A stretch of DNA of 64,000 nucleotides from Nonomuraea polychroma (GTDB taxonomy: Bacteria; Actinomycetota; Actinomycetes; Streptosporangiales; Streptosporangiaceae), in NCBI RefSeq assembly GCF_004011505.1, contig NZ_SAUN01000001.1, positions 6,413,501-6,477,500 on the forward strand, read 5' to 3'. Of the stretch, positions 1 through 7,774 are shown one piece after another. The position numbers and the translations under genes are program-made. The notes below the pieces were generated by a model. That model searched no databases and was not told the origin of the DNA. It saw only the letters and a list, made by a program, of their open reading frames with translations. Each line of letters opens with the position of its first letter. Positions within the stretch are counted from its first letter, which is position 1.

Positions 1-105
1 GCGACCATGTTCGCCGTCGTCTGGCTGGGCCAGTGGCTGTTCGTGAACGGCCCCATGCGGGTGCTGTTCGTCAAGTGGCGGCTTCGGGGTGGCCGCCTGT
101 TGTGA
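1..105 (+). CDS. C-terminal end of an unknown membrane protein (partial)
   Basis: The window opens inside a reading frame of 34 codons plus TGA. The tail is hydrophobic, contains a tryptophan-rich stretch and ends in basic residues (KWRLRGGRLL), as in the last membrane segment and cytoplasmic tail of an integral membrane protein. It stops 19 bases before the likely GTG start of the MFS transporter, so the two may share a transcript. The family cannot be named from 34 residues. Confidence 0.55.
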   Translation, partial: ATMFAVVWLGQWLFVNGPMRVLFVKWRLRGGRLL

Positions 106-124
106 TCGATCGAAGGGGGAATTC

Positions 125-1726
125 GTGGGCGGGGTCGCGTTAGCTCGTCCGCTGTACTTCTGGCTGGGCACACTGGCCATCGTCGCGGGGGTGGTGCTGC
201 ATCTGCCGATGTACCTGCACGGCGCGGACACGCATTACCGGCTGGCCGGGATGCCGATGGACCTGCCGATGACGATCGGCATGGTGCTGATCGTCGTGGG
301 GCTGGTCGTCACCGCGTACGGTCTGGTGCCGCCTGGCGCGTTCACCGCCAAGCCGGCCGGGGAGGTGCGGGTGCGCGCGCTCGACGACGCGCGGATGCGG
401 CCGGCCCACATCGGGCTCATCGTCGTCATGTCCGTCGCCGTGGTGATCGACGCCATGAAGCCGATCACGCTCGGCTTCGTCGCGCCCGGCATGGCCAAGG
501 AGTACGGGCTGAAGTCCGCGCTCAACCCGGGCGGCGAGCTGCCCGTCGCGCTGCTGCCGCTGGCCGGCCTCACCGGGACCGTGCTCGGCTCGCTGCTGTG
601 GGGGTGGATGGGCGACAAGATCGGCCGCAAGCCGTCGATCCTGTTCGCCGGCGTGCTGTTCATCGGCACCGCCATCTGCGGCGTCATGCCGGACTTCGAG
701 TGGAACCTGGCCATGTGCCTGGCCATGGGACTGGGCGCGGGCGGCATGTTGCCGATCACGTTCTCGCTGCTCGCCGAGACGATCCCGCCCCGGCACAAGG
801 GCTGGGTGATGGTGCTGATCGGCGGCAACCTGGCCGTCGCCTACCTGGCGGCGAGCTGGCTGTCGGCCGCGCTGGTGCCGGAGTTCTCCTGGCGGGTGCT
901 GTGGCTGGTCGGCCTGCCGACCGGCGTCTTCCTGATCCTGCTCAACCGTTTCATCCCCGAGTCGCCGCGCTTCCTGTTCGCGCACGGCCGCGACGACGAG
1001 GCCCGGGCGATCATGTCCAGGTACGGGGCCGCCGCGGTCTCCGCCGAGGACGTGGAGCGGGTCGCGGACGAGCACGACGGCGGCTACTCACGGCTGTTCC
1101 GCCGCCCGTTCACCGGGCTCACGGTGGCCGTGGTCATCCTCGGCCTGAGCATCGGCCTGGTCACGTACGGCTTCCAGTTGTGGATTCCGTCGAACCTGCA
1201 GCGGCTCGGCCTCGACCAGCAGACCGCCGACCGCGCGCTACGCGACTCGACGCTGCTGGGCCTGCCGCTGATCTTCGTCTCGGCCGCGATGTACGGCCTG
1301 TGGAGCGCCAAGAAGACGATCATCACACTCTCGGCGCTGGTCGGCGCGGCCCTGCTGGTCCTGTCGTTCTCGGGCGAGACCCTGGCGCAGGACCGCACAT
1401 GGCTCTACGTGGTGCTGGCCGGTCCGATCGTAGGGACGGCGGCGATCGCGGCGGTCCTGGCGGCCTACAGCTCGGAGATCTACCCGACCCGGGTCCGCTC
1501 GCGCGGCTCGGGGTTGTCGGCCGGCGTCGGCAAGTTCGGCGGCGTGGCCGTCACCGGCGTGCTGGTCGCGGGCCCGTTCATAGGCATGGGGGCACCCTCC
1601 ATCGGCACGACCGCGCTGCTGGGGGCGGTGCCCCTCGTGCTGGCGGTGCTGGCGGTGCTCGCGTTCGGCGTCGAGCCGGCCAAGAGCCCGGCCGGCGAGC
1701 CGGCCGAACTCCCGGCCATGCCCTGA
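125..1726 (+). CDS. MFS transporter, sugar-porter-like
   Basis: Integral membrane secondary transporter of the major facilitator superfamily. It has the loop 2-3 signature GWMGDKIGRKPS (about residues 159-170), the sugar-porter motif PESPRF after TM6 (about 278-283) and a dozen hydrophobic segments. Two extra N-terminal membrane segments precede the standard twelve, making it longer (533 aa) than a usual MFS protein. GTG at 125 is chosen because AAGGGGG lies five bases upstream; the GTG at 89 has no such site and overlaps the preceding gene. The tail is Pro/Glu/Ala-rich. Substrate is unknown; the motifs suggest a sugar, organic acid or aromatic acid porter. The gene ends six bases from the convergent methyltransferase. 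Confidence 0.8.
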   Translation: MGGVALARPLYFWLGTLAIVAGVVLHLPMYLHGADTHYRLAGMPMDLPMTIGMVLIVVGLVVTAYGLVPPGAFTAKPAGEVRVRALDDARMRPAHIGLIVVMSVAVVIDAMKPITLGFVAPGMAKEYGLKSALNPGGELPVALLPLAGLTGTVLGSLLWGWMGDKIGRKPSILFAGVLFIGTAICGVMPDFEWNLAMCLAMGLGAGGMLPITFSLLAETIPPRHKGWVMVLIGGNLAVAYLAASWLSAALVPEFSWRVLWLVGLPTGVFLILLNRFIPESPRFLFAHGRDDEARAIMSRYGAAAVSAEDVERVADEHDGGYSRLFRRPFTGLTVAVVILGLSIGLVTYGFQLWIPSNLQRLGLDQQTADRALRDSTLLGLPLIFVSAAMYGLWSAKKTIITLSALVGAALLVLSFSGETLAQDRTWLYVVLAGPIVGTAAIAAVLAAYSSEIYPTRVRSRGSGLSAGVGKFGGVAVTGVLVAGPFIGMGAPSIGTTALLGAVPLVLAVLAVLAFGVEPAKSPAGEPAELPAMP

Positions 1727-1732
1727 CCTGAT

Positions 1733-2566
1733 TCACGGAATGCAGGCCACGGCACCGTAATTGCCGGACGAACTCGGATCTTCGAGGCAGGCGGTGTCGT
1801 GGCCGTTCGGCCGCCATTCCGGGACCCACACCAATCCCGGATCCACCAGCGCCAGACCCTCGAGCAACGCCTCAACCTCCTCCCGGGCGCGAATCGCGTG
1901 CCCGGGCAGCGTCATCGCCAGCAGCTCATGAATGGCCGGCAACAACTCCGCGGGAATCGCGTCGAACGTGGTCTGCAGCAATGACAGATAACTGCCTTCC
2001 GGCACCTCCTGCCTGATCCGCTTGATCACGAAATGGAAGTACTCGTCGTCGTTCAGGCTATGAGTCGACAGCAGCAGCACCGCCATGGGCCGGTCCCACT
2101 CCAGGAACGTCTGGACGACCCTGTCATCGAGAATGTCGTCGATCTCGCGCACGTCGCCCTCTACAACGCGTACGAGGTCGGTGACGGGCTCGATGGTCGC
2201 CCGCGCCCCGGCCAGCACCATGGGGTCGCTCTCCACGTAGACCACCCGGGGCACGGAGGCGCCCAGGGCGTCACGGGCCACGTCATGCAGCTGCCTGCCC
2301 AAGGGCAGACCGCTGGGGACGCCACTGCCGACGATCAGGAACTGGTCCACGCCCTCGGTCCCCAGATGACGCACCACGCGGCACACATAGTCGAGCACGG
2401 CCCGCGCGGCCGTCGTCGTGACGGGGGCGGCCAGATCGTAGCGGCGCATCGCATCTCGGTCCGCTACGAAGTTGTTCTTTCCACCCGCCGCGGCGTCAAG
2501 AATCCGAGTGACACTTGCTTGGGTCATCTCCAGCTTCGCCAGGTTTCGGATGGCACGCTGACGCAT
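1733..2566 (-). CDS. SAM-dependent methyltransferase, DUF574 (Methyltransf_19) family
   Basis: Class I methyltransferase-like protein of 277 aa. The N-terminal signature of the DUF574 group is present: QASVTRILDAAAGGKNNFVADR (around residues 16-37 counting the start), followed by a Rossmann core (FLIVGSGVPSG, then VVYVESDPMV, then VVEGDVREI) that binds S-adenosylmethionine. Acidic residue E in VVYVESDP would contact the ribose. These proteins are abundant in actinomycetes, usually next to XRE-DUF5753 regulators, and their substrates are not known. Here an XRE-DUF5753 gene lies 183 bases upstream on the same strand, which fits that pattern. Confidence 0.85.
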   Translation of the reverse strand: MRQRAIRNLAKLEMTQASVTRILDAAAGGKNNFVADRDAMRRYDLAAPVTTTAARAVLDYVCRVVRHLGTEGVDQFLIVGSGVPSGLPLGRQLHDVARDALGASVPRVVYVESDPMVLAGARATIEPVTDLVRVVEGDVREIDDILDDRVVQTFLEWDRPMAVLLLSTHSLNDDEYFHFVIKRIRQEVPEGSYLSLLQTTFDAIPAELLPAIHELLAMTLPGHAIRAREEVEALLEGLALVDPGLVWVPEWRPNGHDTACLEDPSSSGNYGAVACIP

Positions 2567-2749
2567 TGAGTGTTGCCCCTTTCCCCTCGCCCACTATCTC
2601 GGGAAAAGCTGATCCTTGCGGACCCCACTCGATGACCCAGACCATATGATCCTCGCTACTCGCGAGAACACAACACGAAAAGCCATTAGTTTTGGGTATA
2701 TGTGCATCACCGAAGTTCGCGCATAACGATCATTTACCCGGGAAAGAGA

Positions 2750-4006
2750 TCACTTTCCCAGTGCACGCGAGAGCCTTTCGCGGTGGCAATTCAACACCTC
2801 GACGGTCTCCTCGCGGGTGGTCGTCGTCACCGACAACTTCGTGAATGCCTGGTGGTACGCCTCCACCGCGCCCGTGTCGGTGACCAGCTCGTCACCCTCG
2901 ATGCCGTGGGCGCACGCGATGTCGGGCTCGAACGCCTCGGCGAAGCGCCAGAGCGTGAACGGGCCGGTGCGCGGCACGTACGCCGGATCCTCCATGGGCA
3001 CCACGTGCAGCGAGACATTGGGCCGCTTGGCGTGCTCCAGCAACGTCTCGAGCTGGCGTAGCTGCACGTGCCCGCCGACGATCGTGCGCATCAGCACGCT
3101 CTCGTCGATCACCGCCCACACCACGATCCCGGCGTCCCGCGCCAGGGCCTCCTGCCTGGCCATCACGAGGGCCAGCGCCTCGTCCACCGTCAGCTGCCCC
3201 AGGGTGGCGGGTCCGGCCGCGGCGATCGCGGCCCTGGCGTAGTCCTCGGTCTGCAGCAGCGGCGGGACGAACTGGGTGTGGAAGGTGCGGATGAGGGTGG
3301 CGCGCTGCTCCAGCGCGTAGGTGGTGGCCAGCCAGACCGGGATGGACGGCGCGTCGTACCAGGCGGCCTCACGCTCGCCCCTGGCCAGTGACAACACGTA
3401 TTCGCGGATCGGCGGCGAGGCGATGCCATAGACGGTGAGCAGACGCTCCACGGTGATCGGCGCAGGGGCGATGCGGCCTTCCTCGATGGCGGGGATGGCC
3501 GCCGCGCCCTTGCCGATCGCGGTCTCGACCTGCTCCTCCGACAGCTGCGCGGCCAGCCGCAGCCCGTGCAGCCGGCGGCCGAGCGCCCGGCGCTGCGGCC
3601 CTCTCAGAGGCCCGGCGGCGTCGGGGATCTCAGAGGTGGTCTCGGGCTCGTCGGGCAGGCCCTCGGCCTTGCGGGCGAGCTCGACCACGCCGCGCAGGAC
3701 GGCCAGGGAGCTCTCCGACAACCCGGAGGCCGACAGCCCGATGGTCGCTGCGCGCAGCTGCAGATCCTCGACGGCGCCCGACTCCAGGTGGTCGTCGCCG
3801 ACCAGCCAGCCGACGCTCACCTGCAGGCAGGAGGCCAGCGCCCGCAGCACCTGGAGCGTCGGGTTGGTCTGCTTGCCGGTGCGCAACTGGCTGACGTAGG
3901 CACGGGTGATGGGGATGCCCGCCTCCGTCAGGGCGGAGGCGACCTGCGCGCCGGTGAAGCCGCGCTTGGTCAGCGCGAGATCGAGCCGCTCGGCGAAGTT
4001 CGCCAC
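2750..4006 (-). CDS. XRE-family regulator with two HTH regions and DUF5753 domain
   Basis: DNA-binding regulator of 418 aa. A first helix-turn-helix occupies roughly residues 1-75 (ALTEAGIPITRAYVSQLRTG), a second HTH-like region about 135-200 (LRLAAQLSEEQVETAIGKG), and a DUF5753 sensor region fills the C-terminal half (TFHTQFVPPLLQTEDYARA). The GTG start at 4006 is preceded by AGGAGG with six-base spacing; a longer frame to 4081 has no ribosome site. DUF5753 regulators normally have one HTH, so the doubled HTH is unusual. Many partner with a DUF397 protein; none is seen here. The divergent gene at 4226 is the likeliest target, sharing a 219-base intergenic region. Confidence 0.85.
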   Translation of the reverse strand: MANFAERLDLALTKRGFTGAQVASALTEAGIPITRAYVSQLRTGKQTNPTLQVLRALASCLQVSVGWLVGDDHLESGAVEDLQLRAATIGLSASGLSESSLAVLRGVVELARKAEGLPDEPETTSEIPDAAGPLRGPQRRALGRRLHGLRLAAQLSEEQVETAIGKGAAAIPAIEEGRIAPAPITVERLLTVYGIASPPIREYVLSLARGEREAAWYDAPSIPVWLATTYALEQRATLIRTFHTQFVPPLLQTEDYARAAIAAAGPATLGQLTVDEALALVMARQEALARDAGIVVWAVIDESVLMRTIVGGHVQLRQLETLLEHAKRPNVSLHVVPMEDPAYVPRTGPFTLWRFAEAFEPDIACAHGIEGDELVTDTGAVEAYHQAFTKLSVTTTTREETVEVLNCHRERLSRALGK

Positions 4007-4225
4007 GGCACACCTCCTACTGCCCGTGAACTTTTCCAGCGTAAGGGACGCGAGCCCCACTGTCCCCTGCCATGCGGGCAAGCTCTGCCACGCGGGAAGG
4101 TATCAACTTATGCGGAAACTGTCAGTTGACATAGTCCCCGGGCTAAGCACAGTATCGGAGCGTGTGGTAACTGAGGCTTAACAGCAAGGCGGTTCTGGAG
4201 AGTCCCGTCGAGGAGGTGGCCGGAC

Positions 4226-4936
4226 ATGACCACGGATTCCTGGTTCCTCAGCGATCCGGTCTCCCCTGGGCAGGAGCAGGTGGTCAAGCACATCTGCGCC
4301 CGCGTGGCCGGTCCGCTCATCGGGCCGGAGGTACGCGTCGCGAGCCTGCCGCTCGGCGGGGTCCAGGTCTGGCTGGAGAGTCCCCGTAACCGTTGGCGCT
4401 ACTACCACCGGATGGCTCGCGAGCTGCGGCTGGCCGGCTGGCACACGGAGACGGGCCCGGATCGGCTGTTGTTGCTCGGGTGGAGCTCGGTCTGCCTGAG
4501 CCACCGCGCCAGGATGCTGAGCGCGGCCCTCACGGGACGGCTTGCCCATTTCGACAAGACGGCGTTCATGGCCGTCATGATCGCCACCCGGCTGCGTCAC
4601 GCGGGGTTCCCGGTGGAGGAGCTCCCGGCCGAGGTGGAAGCCCGCTGCGGCGACGCGTTGTGCTGGCCTGCCCGGCTGGCCGACCTCGACGGCCTCGAAC
4701 GCCGGTCGTCACTGGAGCCGCTGAGGCTCAGGCTGGCCCAGGTGGCCGGGCTGGAGGCCAAGGTGGCCCGCCGCTGCGGCGAGCACCTCGCGCTCGCTTC
4801 GAGGGTCGCGCGGATGGTGGCCGGCGGTGCGGTGCCGGCCAGGTCACGCGCGGCCGGGCCACGAGCGGGGCTGACGGAGCGCATGGTCTGCGTCAGCGTG
4901 CCCAACATGGCCTTGAGCGCGGGAACGGCGCTATGA
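4226..4936 (+). CDS. hypothetical protein, divergent from XRE-DUF5753 regulator
   Basis: Soluble protein of 236 aa with a clear GAGGAGG ribosome site at 4211-4217. No family is recognised. The N-terminal part (residues 1-110) is compact with several Trp and Arg residues (RNRWRYYHRMARELR); the C-terminal part is helical and Ala/Arg-rich. It starts in the promoter region shared with the XRE-DUF5753 gene, and its stop codon overlaps the next start (ATGA at 4933), so the two are translationally coupled. Proteins in this position next to XRE-DUF5753 genes are often regulator partners; nothing in the sequence proves that here. Confidence 0.7.
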   Translation: MTTDSWFLSDPVSPGQEQVVKHICARVAGPLIGPEVRVASLPLGGVQVWLESPRNRWRYYHRMARELRLAGWHTETGPDRLLLLGWSSVCLSHRARMLSAALTGRLAHFDKTAFMAVMIATRLRHAGFPVEELPAEVEARCGDALCWPARLADLDGLERRSSLEPLRLRLAQVAGLEAKVARRCGEHLALASRVARMVAGGAVPARSRAAGPRAGLTERMVCVSVPNMALSAGTAL

Positions 4937-5607
4937 CGCCGGCCCTCCTTCGCGAGCACCCTGCCCCGGCGACGCGAGCGCCGAGGCAGATGCCGGGTGC
5001 CGCGATGATGTACACGCCGCCGCCGGCCGAGCATGGCCGACGCGGTCTGCTCGTCCCCTGCGCGGGACTGGTGGCGGCGCCCTTGGCGCTGGCCCCGGCG
5101 CTTCCCCGCCCCCCCGGCACCGTGCGGCACGTGCCCGACCTGGTCGGCGCGGTGCTGATGGCCAGCGCGGTAGCGGCTGGCGTGCTGGCCAACTCGAGGG
5201 GTAGCGCCTGGGGCTGGCTTTATGCCCTGGGCGGAGGCGTGCCGGCTCGGCACGTCTCCGCGATCGGAGCCATCAGCACTGGGGTGGTGCTCGGTGGGGC
5301 GATCGGCGTGACAGGCGCCACGGTGCTGATCGGCCGGCCCCTGCGGGAGCCGGCGCCTGTGCACGCCTCTTTGCTGGTGGCCTTCCCGGCCGCCGTTTTG
5401 CTCGCCGCCGCGGCGCTGGTGCGGGTCGCCGGGGCGTCGGGCCGTGAGACCGACCTTCGATCTCAATGCGCGGCGGAAGAGGAGCCGGCCGTTCCCGGCC
5501 GGCTCCTCGCCGGACCGCGCGAACGATCCGACAACGTACGGAGCGCGGCCGGGAGGCAACCGGCCCGCGACCCCGCAAGCGACTTCCGAGTCGTCAACCC
5601 GCGATAG
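4933..5607 (+). CDS. DHA2-type MFS permease remnant with central deletion
   Basis: A 224-aa reading frame starting in an ATGA overlap. Residues about 55-95 (PDLVGAVLMASAVAAGVL, ending SAWGW) match the middle of EmrB/QacA drug transporters, where a DLVGA-type segment leads into a GPEWGW loop. Residues about 97-125 (VPARHVSAIGAISTGVVLGG) match the segment near the C-terminus of the same family (VPPERAGAASA through GGALGV). The roughly 200 residues expected between them and the N-terminal half are absent. Four hydrophobic segments remain and the last 50 residues are polar and unrelated. It is best read as a decayed transporter that still has a start and stop; export activity is unlikely. Confidence 0.55.
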   Translation: MTPALLREHPAPATRAPRQMPGAAMMYTPPPAEHGRRGLLVPCAGLVAAPLALAPALPRPPGTVRHVPDLVGAVLMASAVAAGVLANSRGSAWGWLYALGGGVPARHVSAIGAISTGVVLGGAIGVTGATVLIGRPLREPAPVHASLLVAFPAAVLLAAAALVRVAGASGRETDLRSQCAAEEEPAVPGRLLAGPRERSDNVRSAAGRQPARDPASDFRVVNPR

Positions 5608-5619
5608 ACAGGAGCGATC

Positions 5620-5808
5620 ATGCTCGCCGACGAGATGCGCAGGTCACAACCCCACGAAGTCCCCACGCGGGGCGCGAGGGCCGGCACACCGCAAGATCGG
5701 GACGAGTCGACATCAGCGCGGACCGTGCATCGGCTGCGCCGCATCCGCCAGGTGTCCGTGCAGGCCATCACCGAGATCGACCAGGCGCTGCGGCACCGCG
5801 CCTCCTGA
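5620..5808 (+). CDS. small hypothetical protein
   Basis: Charged 62-aa protein, rich in Arg and Gln, with a helical C-terminus (TVHRLRRIRQVSVQAITEIDQALR). ATG at 5620 follows AGGAG by five bases. It sits 12 bases after the preceding gene and 20 before the next, in the same direction, so it is probably cotranscribed. No family recognised. Confidence 0.55.
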   Translation: MLADEMRRSQPHEVPTRGARAGTPQDRDESTSARTVHRLRRIRQVSVQAITEIDQALRHRAS

Positions 5809-5828
5809 TCCCCTCCGGAGGACACCCC

Positions 5829-6593
5829 ATGCGCAACGGTTCGGTGAGCCGCGGCCGGGTGGGCGTGATCGTCGCGCCCGCGAACCCGTCCGCGGAGCCA
5901 GAGCTGACCCGCCTGCTCGGGTCACGGGCCGACATGCATGTCGCCCGCCTTCCCGTACGCCCCAGGCTGCCCCTGGCCGAACGGCTGGAGGGTTACAACG
6001 ACGACCTGCCCCTCATGGTCTCCGCGTTCGACGGCCTGCCGCTCAACGCCATGGTCATGGCCTGCAGCGAACCTCGCTATCTGCTCGGCCCCGACGAGGA
6101 CCGCGACCAGTGCGCCGCGCTGAGTGCCGCGGCCGGGGTCCCGTTCGCCTCGGCCACGCAGGCCACGCGCGCGGCGATGGAGCACGTCGATGTGGGCGAC
6201 ATCGTGCTGGTGTCGCCGTACCAGCCGTGGCTGACCGAGCTGGCCGAGCGGTTCTGGAAGACCGCGGGCCTCAACGTCACCCAGGTGATCCAGGTACGCG
6301 CCAAGGAGGGCTACTCCTCGTACGCGGTCACCCCGGCCGAGCTGATCACCCAGGTCGAGCTGGCCGAGGTGCCCGGGGACGCGGTGCTGTTGTTCACCGG
6401 CACCGGCATGGCCACGCTGCCCGTGCTCGGCCCGCTCAGCGCCGGCAACGACCGGCTGCTGCTCACCTCCAACCTCTGCACCGCCTGGTGGGCCCTGTCC
6501 CACGCGGTCGGACAGCACGTGACGCTCGGCCGCGTGCCCTATCGCCGCCCCATGGCGGCTCCAGGGGTGGCGCATGCGGGAGGCAGGGCATGA
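5829..6593 (+). CDS. Asp/Glu racemase superfamily enzyme (maleate isomerase / arylmalonate decarboxylase-like)
   Basis: Cytoplasmic enzyme of 254 aa in the aspartate/glutamate/hydantoin racemase superfamily, which uses two cysteines for cofactor-free proton transfer or isomerisation. The fold pattern VGVIVAPANPSAEPEL, MVMACSEPRY and LLLTSNLCTAWWAL matches maleate isomerase and arylmalonate decarboxylase, with Cys in MACSE (about residue 80) and SNLCTAW (about 221) as the expected catalytic pair. The start follows GGAGG. Its stop overlaps the start of the FAD monooxygenase (ATGA), so the pair probably acts together. In nicotinate breakdown a monooxygenase and a maleate isomerase occur together, but other steps of that pathway are absent here. 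Confidence 0.7.
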   Translation: MRNGSVSRGRVGVIVAPANPSAEPELTRLLGSRADMHVARLPVRPRLPLAERLEGYNDDLPLMVSAFDGLPLNAMVMACSEPRYLLGPDEDRDQCAALSAAAGVPFASATQATRAAMEHVDVGDIVLVSPYQPWLTELAERFWKTAGLNVTQVIQVRAKEGYSSYAVTPAELITQVELAEVPGDAVLLFTGTGMATLPVLGPLSAGNDRLLLTSNLCTAWWALSHAVGQHVTLGRVPYRRPMAAPGVAHAGGRA

Positions 6594-7759
6594 ACGGCGT
6601 CATCGTGGTGGGAGCGGGGCCGGCGGGGTTGACCGCGGCGCTCTCCCTGGCCAGGGCGGGGATCCCGGTCACCGTCCTGGAACGCGAGAGCGAGCCGATC
6701 CGGCAGCCGCGGGCCTGCACGTTCCATCCGGCCACCCTGGACCTGCTCGACGAGCTCGGCGTGGCCTCGCAGCTCGTGGCCAAGGGCCGTGTGGTCGACC
6801 GGGTGCAGTGGCGGGATCGGTCGGGGATCGTGCTGGCCGAGATGGGCATGAACCGCTTGGACGGGCTGACCAGGCATCCGTTCAGGATCCACGCCGACCA
6901 GACCGCGCTCACGCCGCTGCTGCTCGCGGCCCTCAATGTCTACCCCGGCGTCGACGTGCGGTTCGGCACTCGTGTGGACGGCGTGGCGGAAGGCGGCACA
7001 GGCATCCGGGTCCGCGTCGGCCACACCTGGACGCGGGCCCGGTACATGATCGCCGCCGACGGCGCGCACAGCACGGTGCGCGGCTCGCTGGGGCTGCCGT
7101 TCCCGAGGTCGGGATATCCGACGCAGGCGCTGCGGGTGTTCACCGACTCGCCGCTGGACCGGCTGCTGCCGAGCCTGGCGCCGCTGACGTACGTGCGGGA
7201 CGTGCAGCAGTCGTGCACCCTGCTCGGACTGCCGGACCACTGGCGGATCATCTTCAAGATCCCCGTCGACTCGCACGAGCCGCTGTCGCCGGCGAACCTG
7301 TCGCTGCTGATCCGCCGGGCGCTGCCGGGAGCCCGTGAGCCGATCCACGTGACGGGCGCGGACCGGTTCGGCCTGTCGAGGGGCGTGCTGACCTCCTACC
7401 GGTGCGGGCGGGTCATGTTCGTCGGCGATGCCGCGCACCTGACCTCCACCGTCGGCGGCCTGAACATGAACGCCGGCATCCACGACGCGGCCGAGGTCGG
7501 CCAGGTGATCGCCGCGGTGCTCGGCGGCTTCGCCCCGCCTGCCGCGCTGGAGGCGTGGGCCTGGCGGCGGCGCTCGGTGCTGATGCAGCGGGTGGTGCCG
7601 CGCGGAGAGACGCGGCTGGCGGGCGTGCGCGAGCACGACAACGCCAGGCTGGCCGCGGCCATGGCGGGGCTGCGGGCGATCGCCGGCGACCCGGACGCGA
7701 CCCGCGCCTACCTGGCGCAGGCGTCCCTGCTGGACACGACGGTGCCGGGGAAGACCTGA
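6590..7759 (+). CDS. FAD-dependent monooxygenase (PHBH/UbiH-like)
   Basis: Flavoprotein hydroxylase of 389 aa (FAD_binding_3 type). It begins with the Rossmann motif GAGPAGLTAALSLARAG (residues 7-23), has the mid-sequence AADGAHSTVR (DG motif, about 158-167) and the late GDAAHLTSTVGGLNMNAGI (about 281-299) that binds the FAD ribityl chain. Such enzymes use NAD(P)H and O2 to hydroxylate aromatic or polyketide substrates. It is shorter than class A enzymes that carry a C-terminal thioredoxin-like domain. Translation is coupled to the racemase-like gene upstream. The substrate cannot be read from the sequence. Confidence 0.8.
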   Translation: MNGVIVVGAGPAGLTAALSLARAGIPVTVLERESEPIRQPRACTFHPATLDLLDELGVASQLVAKGRVVDRVQWRDRSGIVLAEMGMNRLDGLTRHPFRIHADQTALTPLLLAALNVYPGVDVRFGTRVDGVAEGGTGIRVRVGHTWTRARYMIAADGAHSTVRGSLGLPFPRSGYPTQALRVFTDSPLDRLLPSLAPLTYVRDVQQSCTLLGLPDHWRIIFKIPVDSHEPLSPANLSLLIRRALPGAREPIHVTGADRFGLSRGVLTSYRCGRVMFVGDAAHLTSTVGGLNMNAGIHDAAEVGQVIAAVLGGFAPPAALEAWAWRRRSVLMQRVVPRGETRLAGVREHDNARLAAAMAGLRAIAGDPDATRAYLAQASLLDTTVPGKT

Positions 7760-7774
7760 GAGGAGGTGCGCCGG

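Noticed and set aside
5829..7759. A complete nicotinate degradation cluster
   Set aside because: Only two of the needed enzyme types are present; the dioxygenase, deformylase and amidase are missing.
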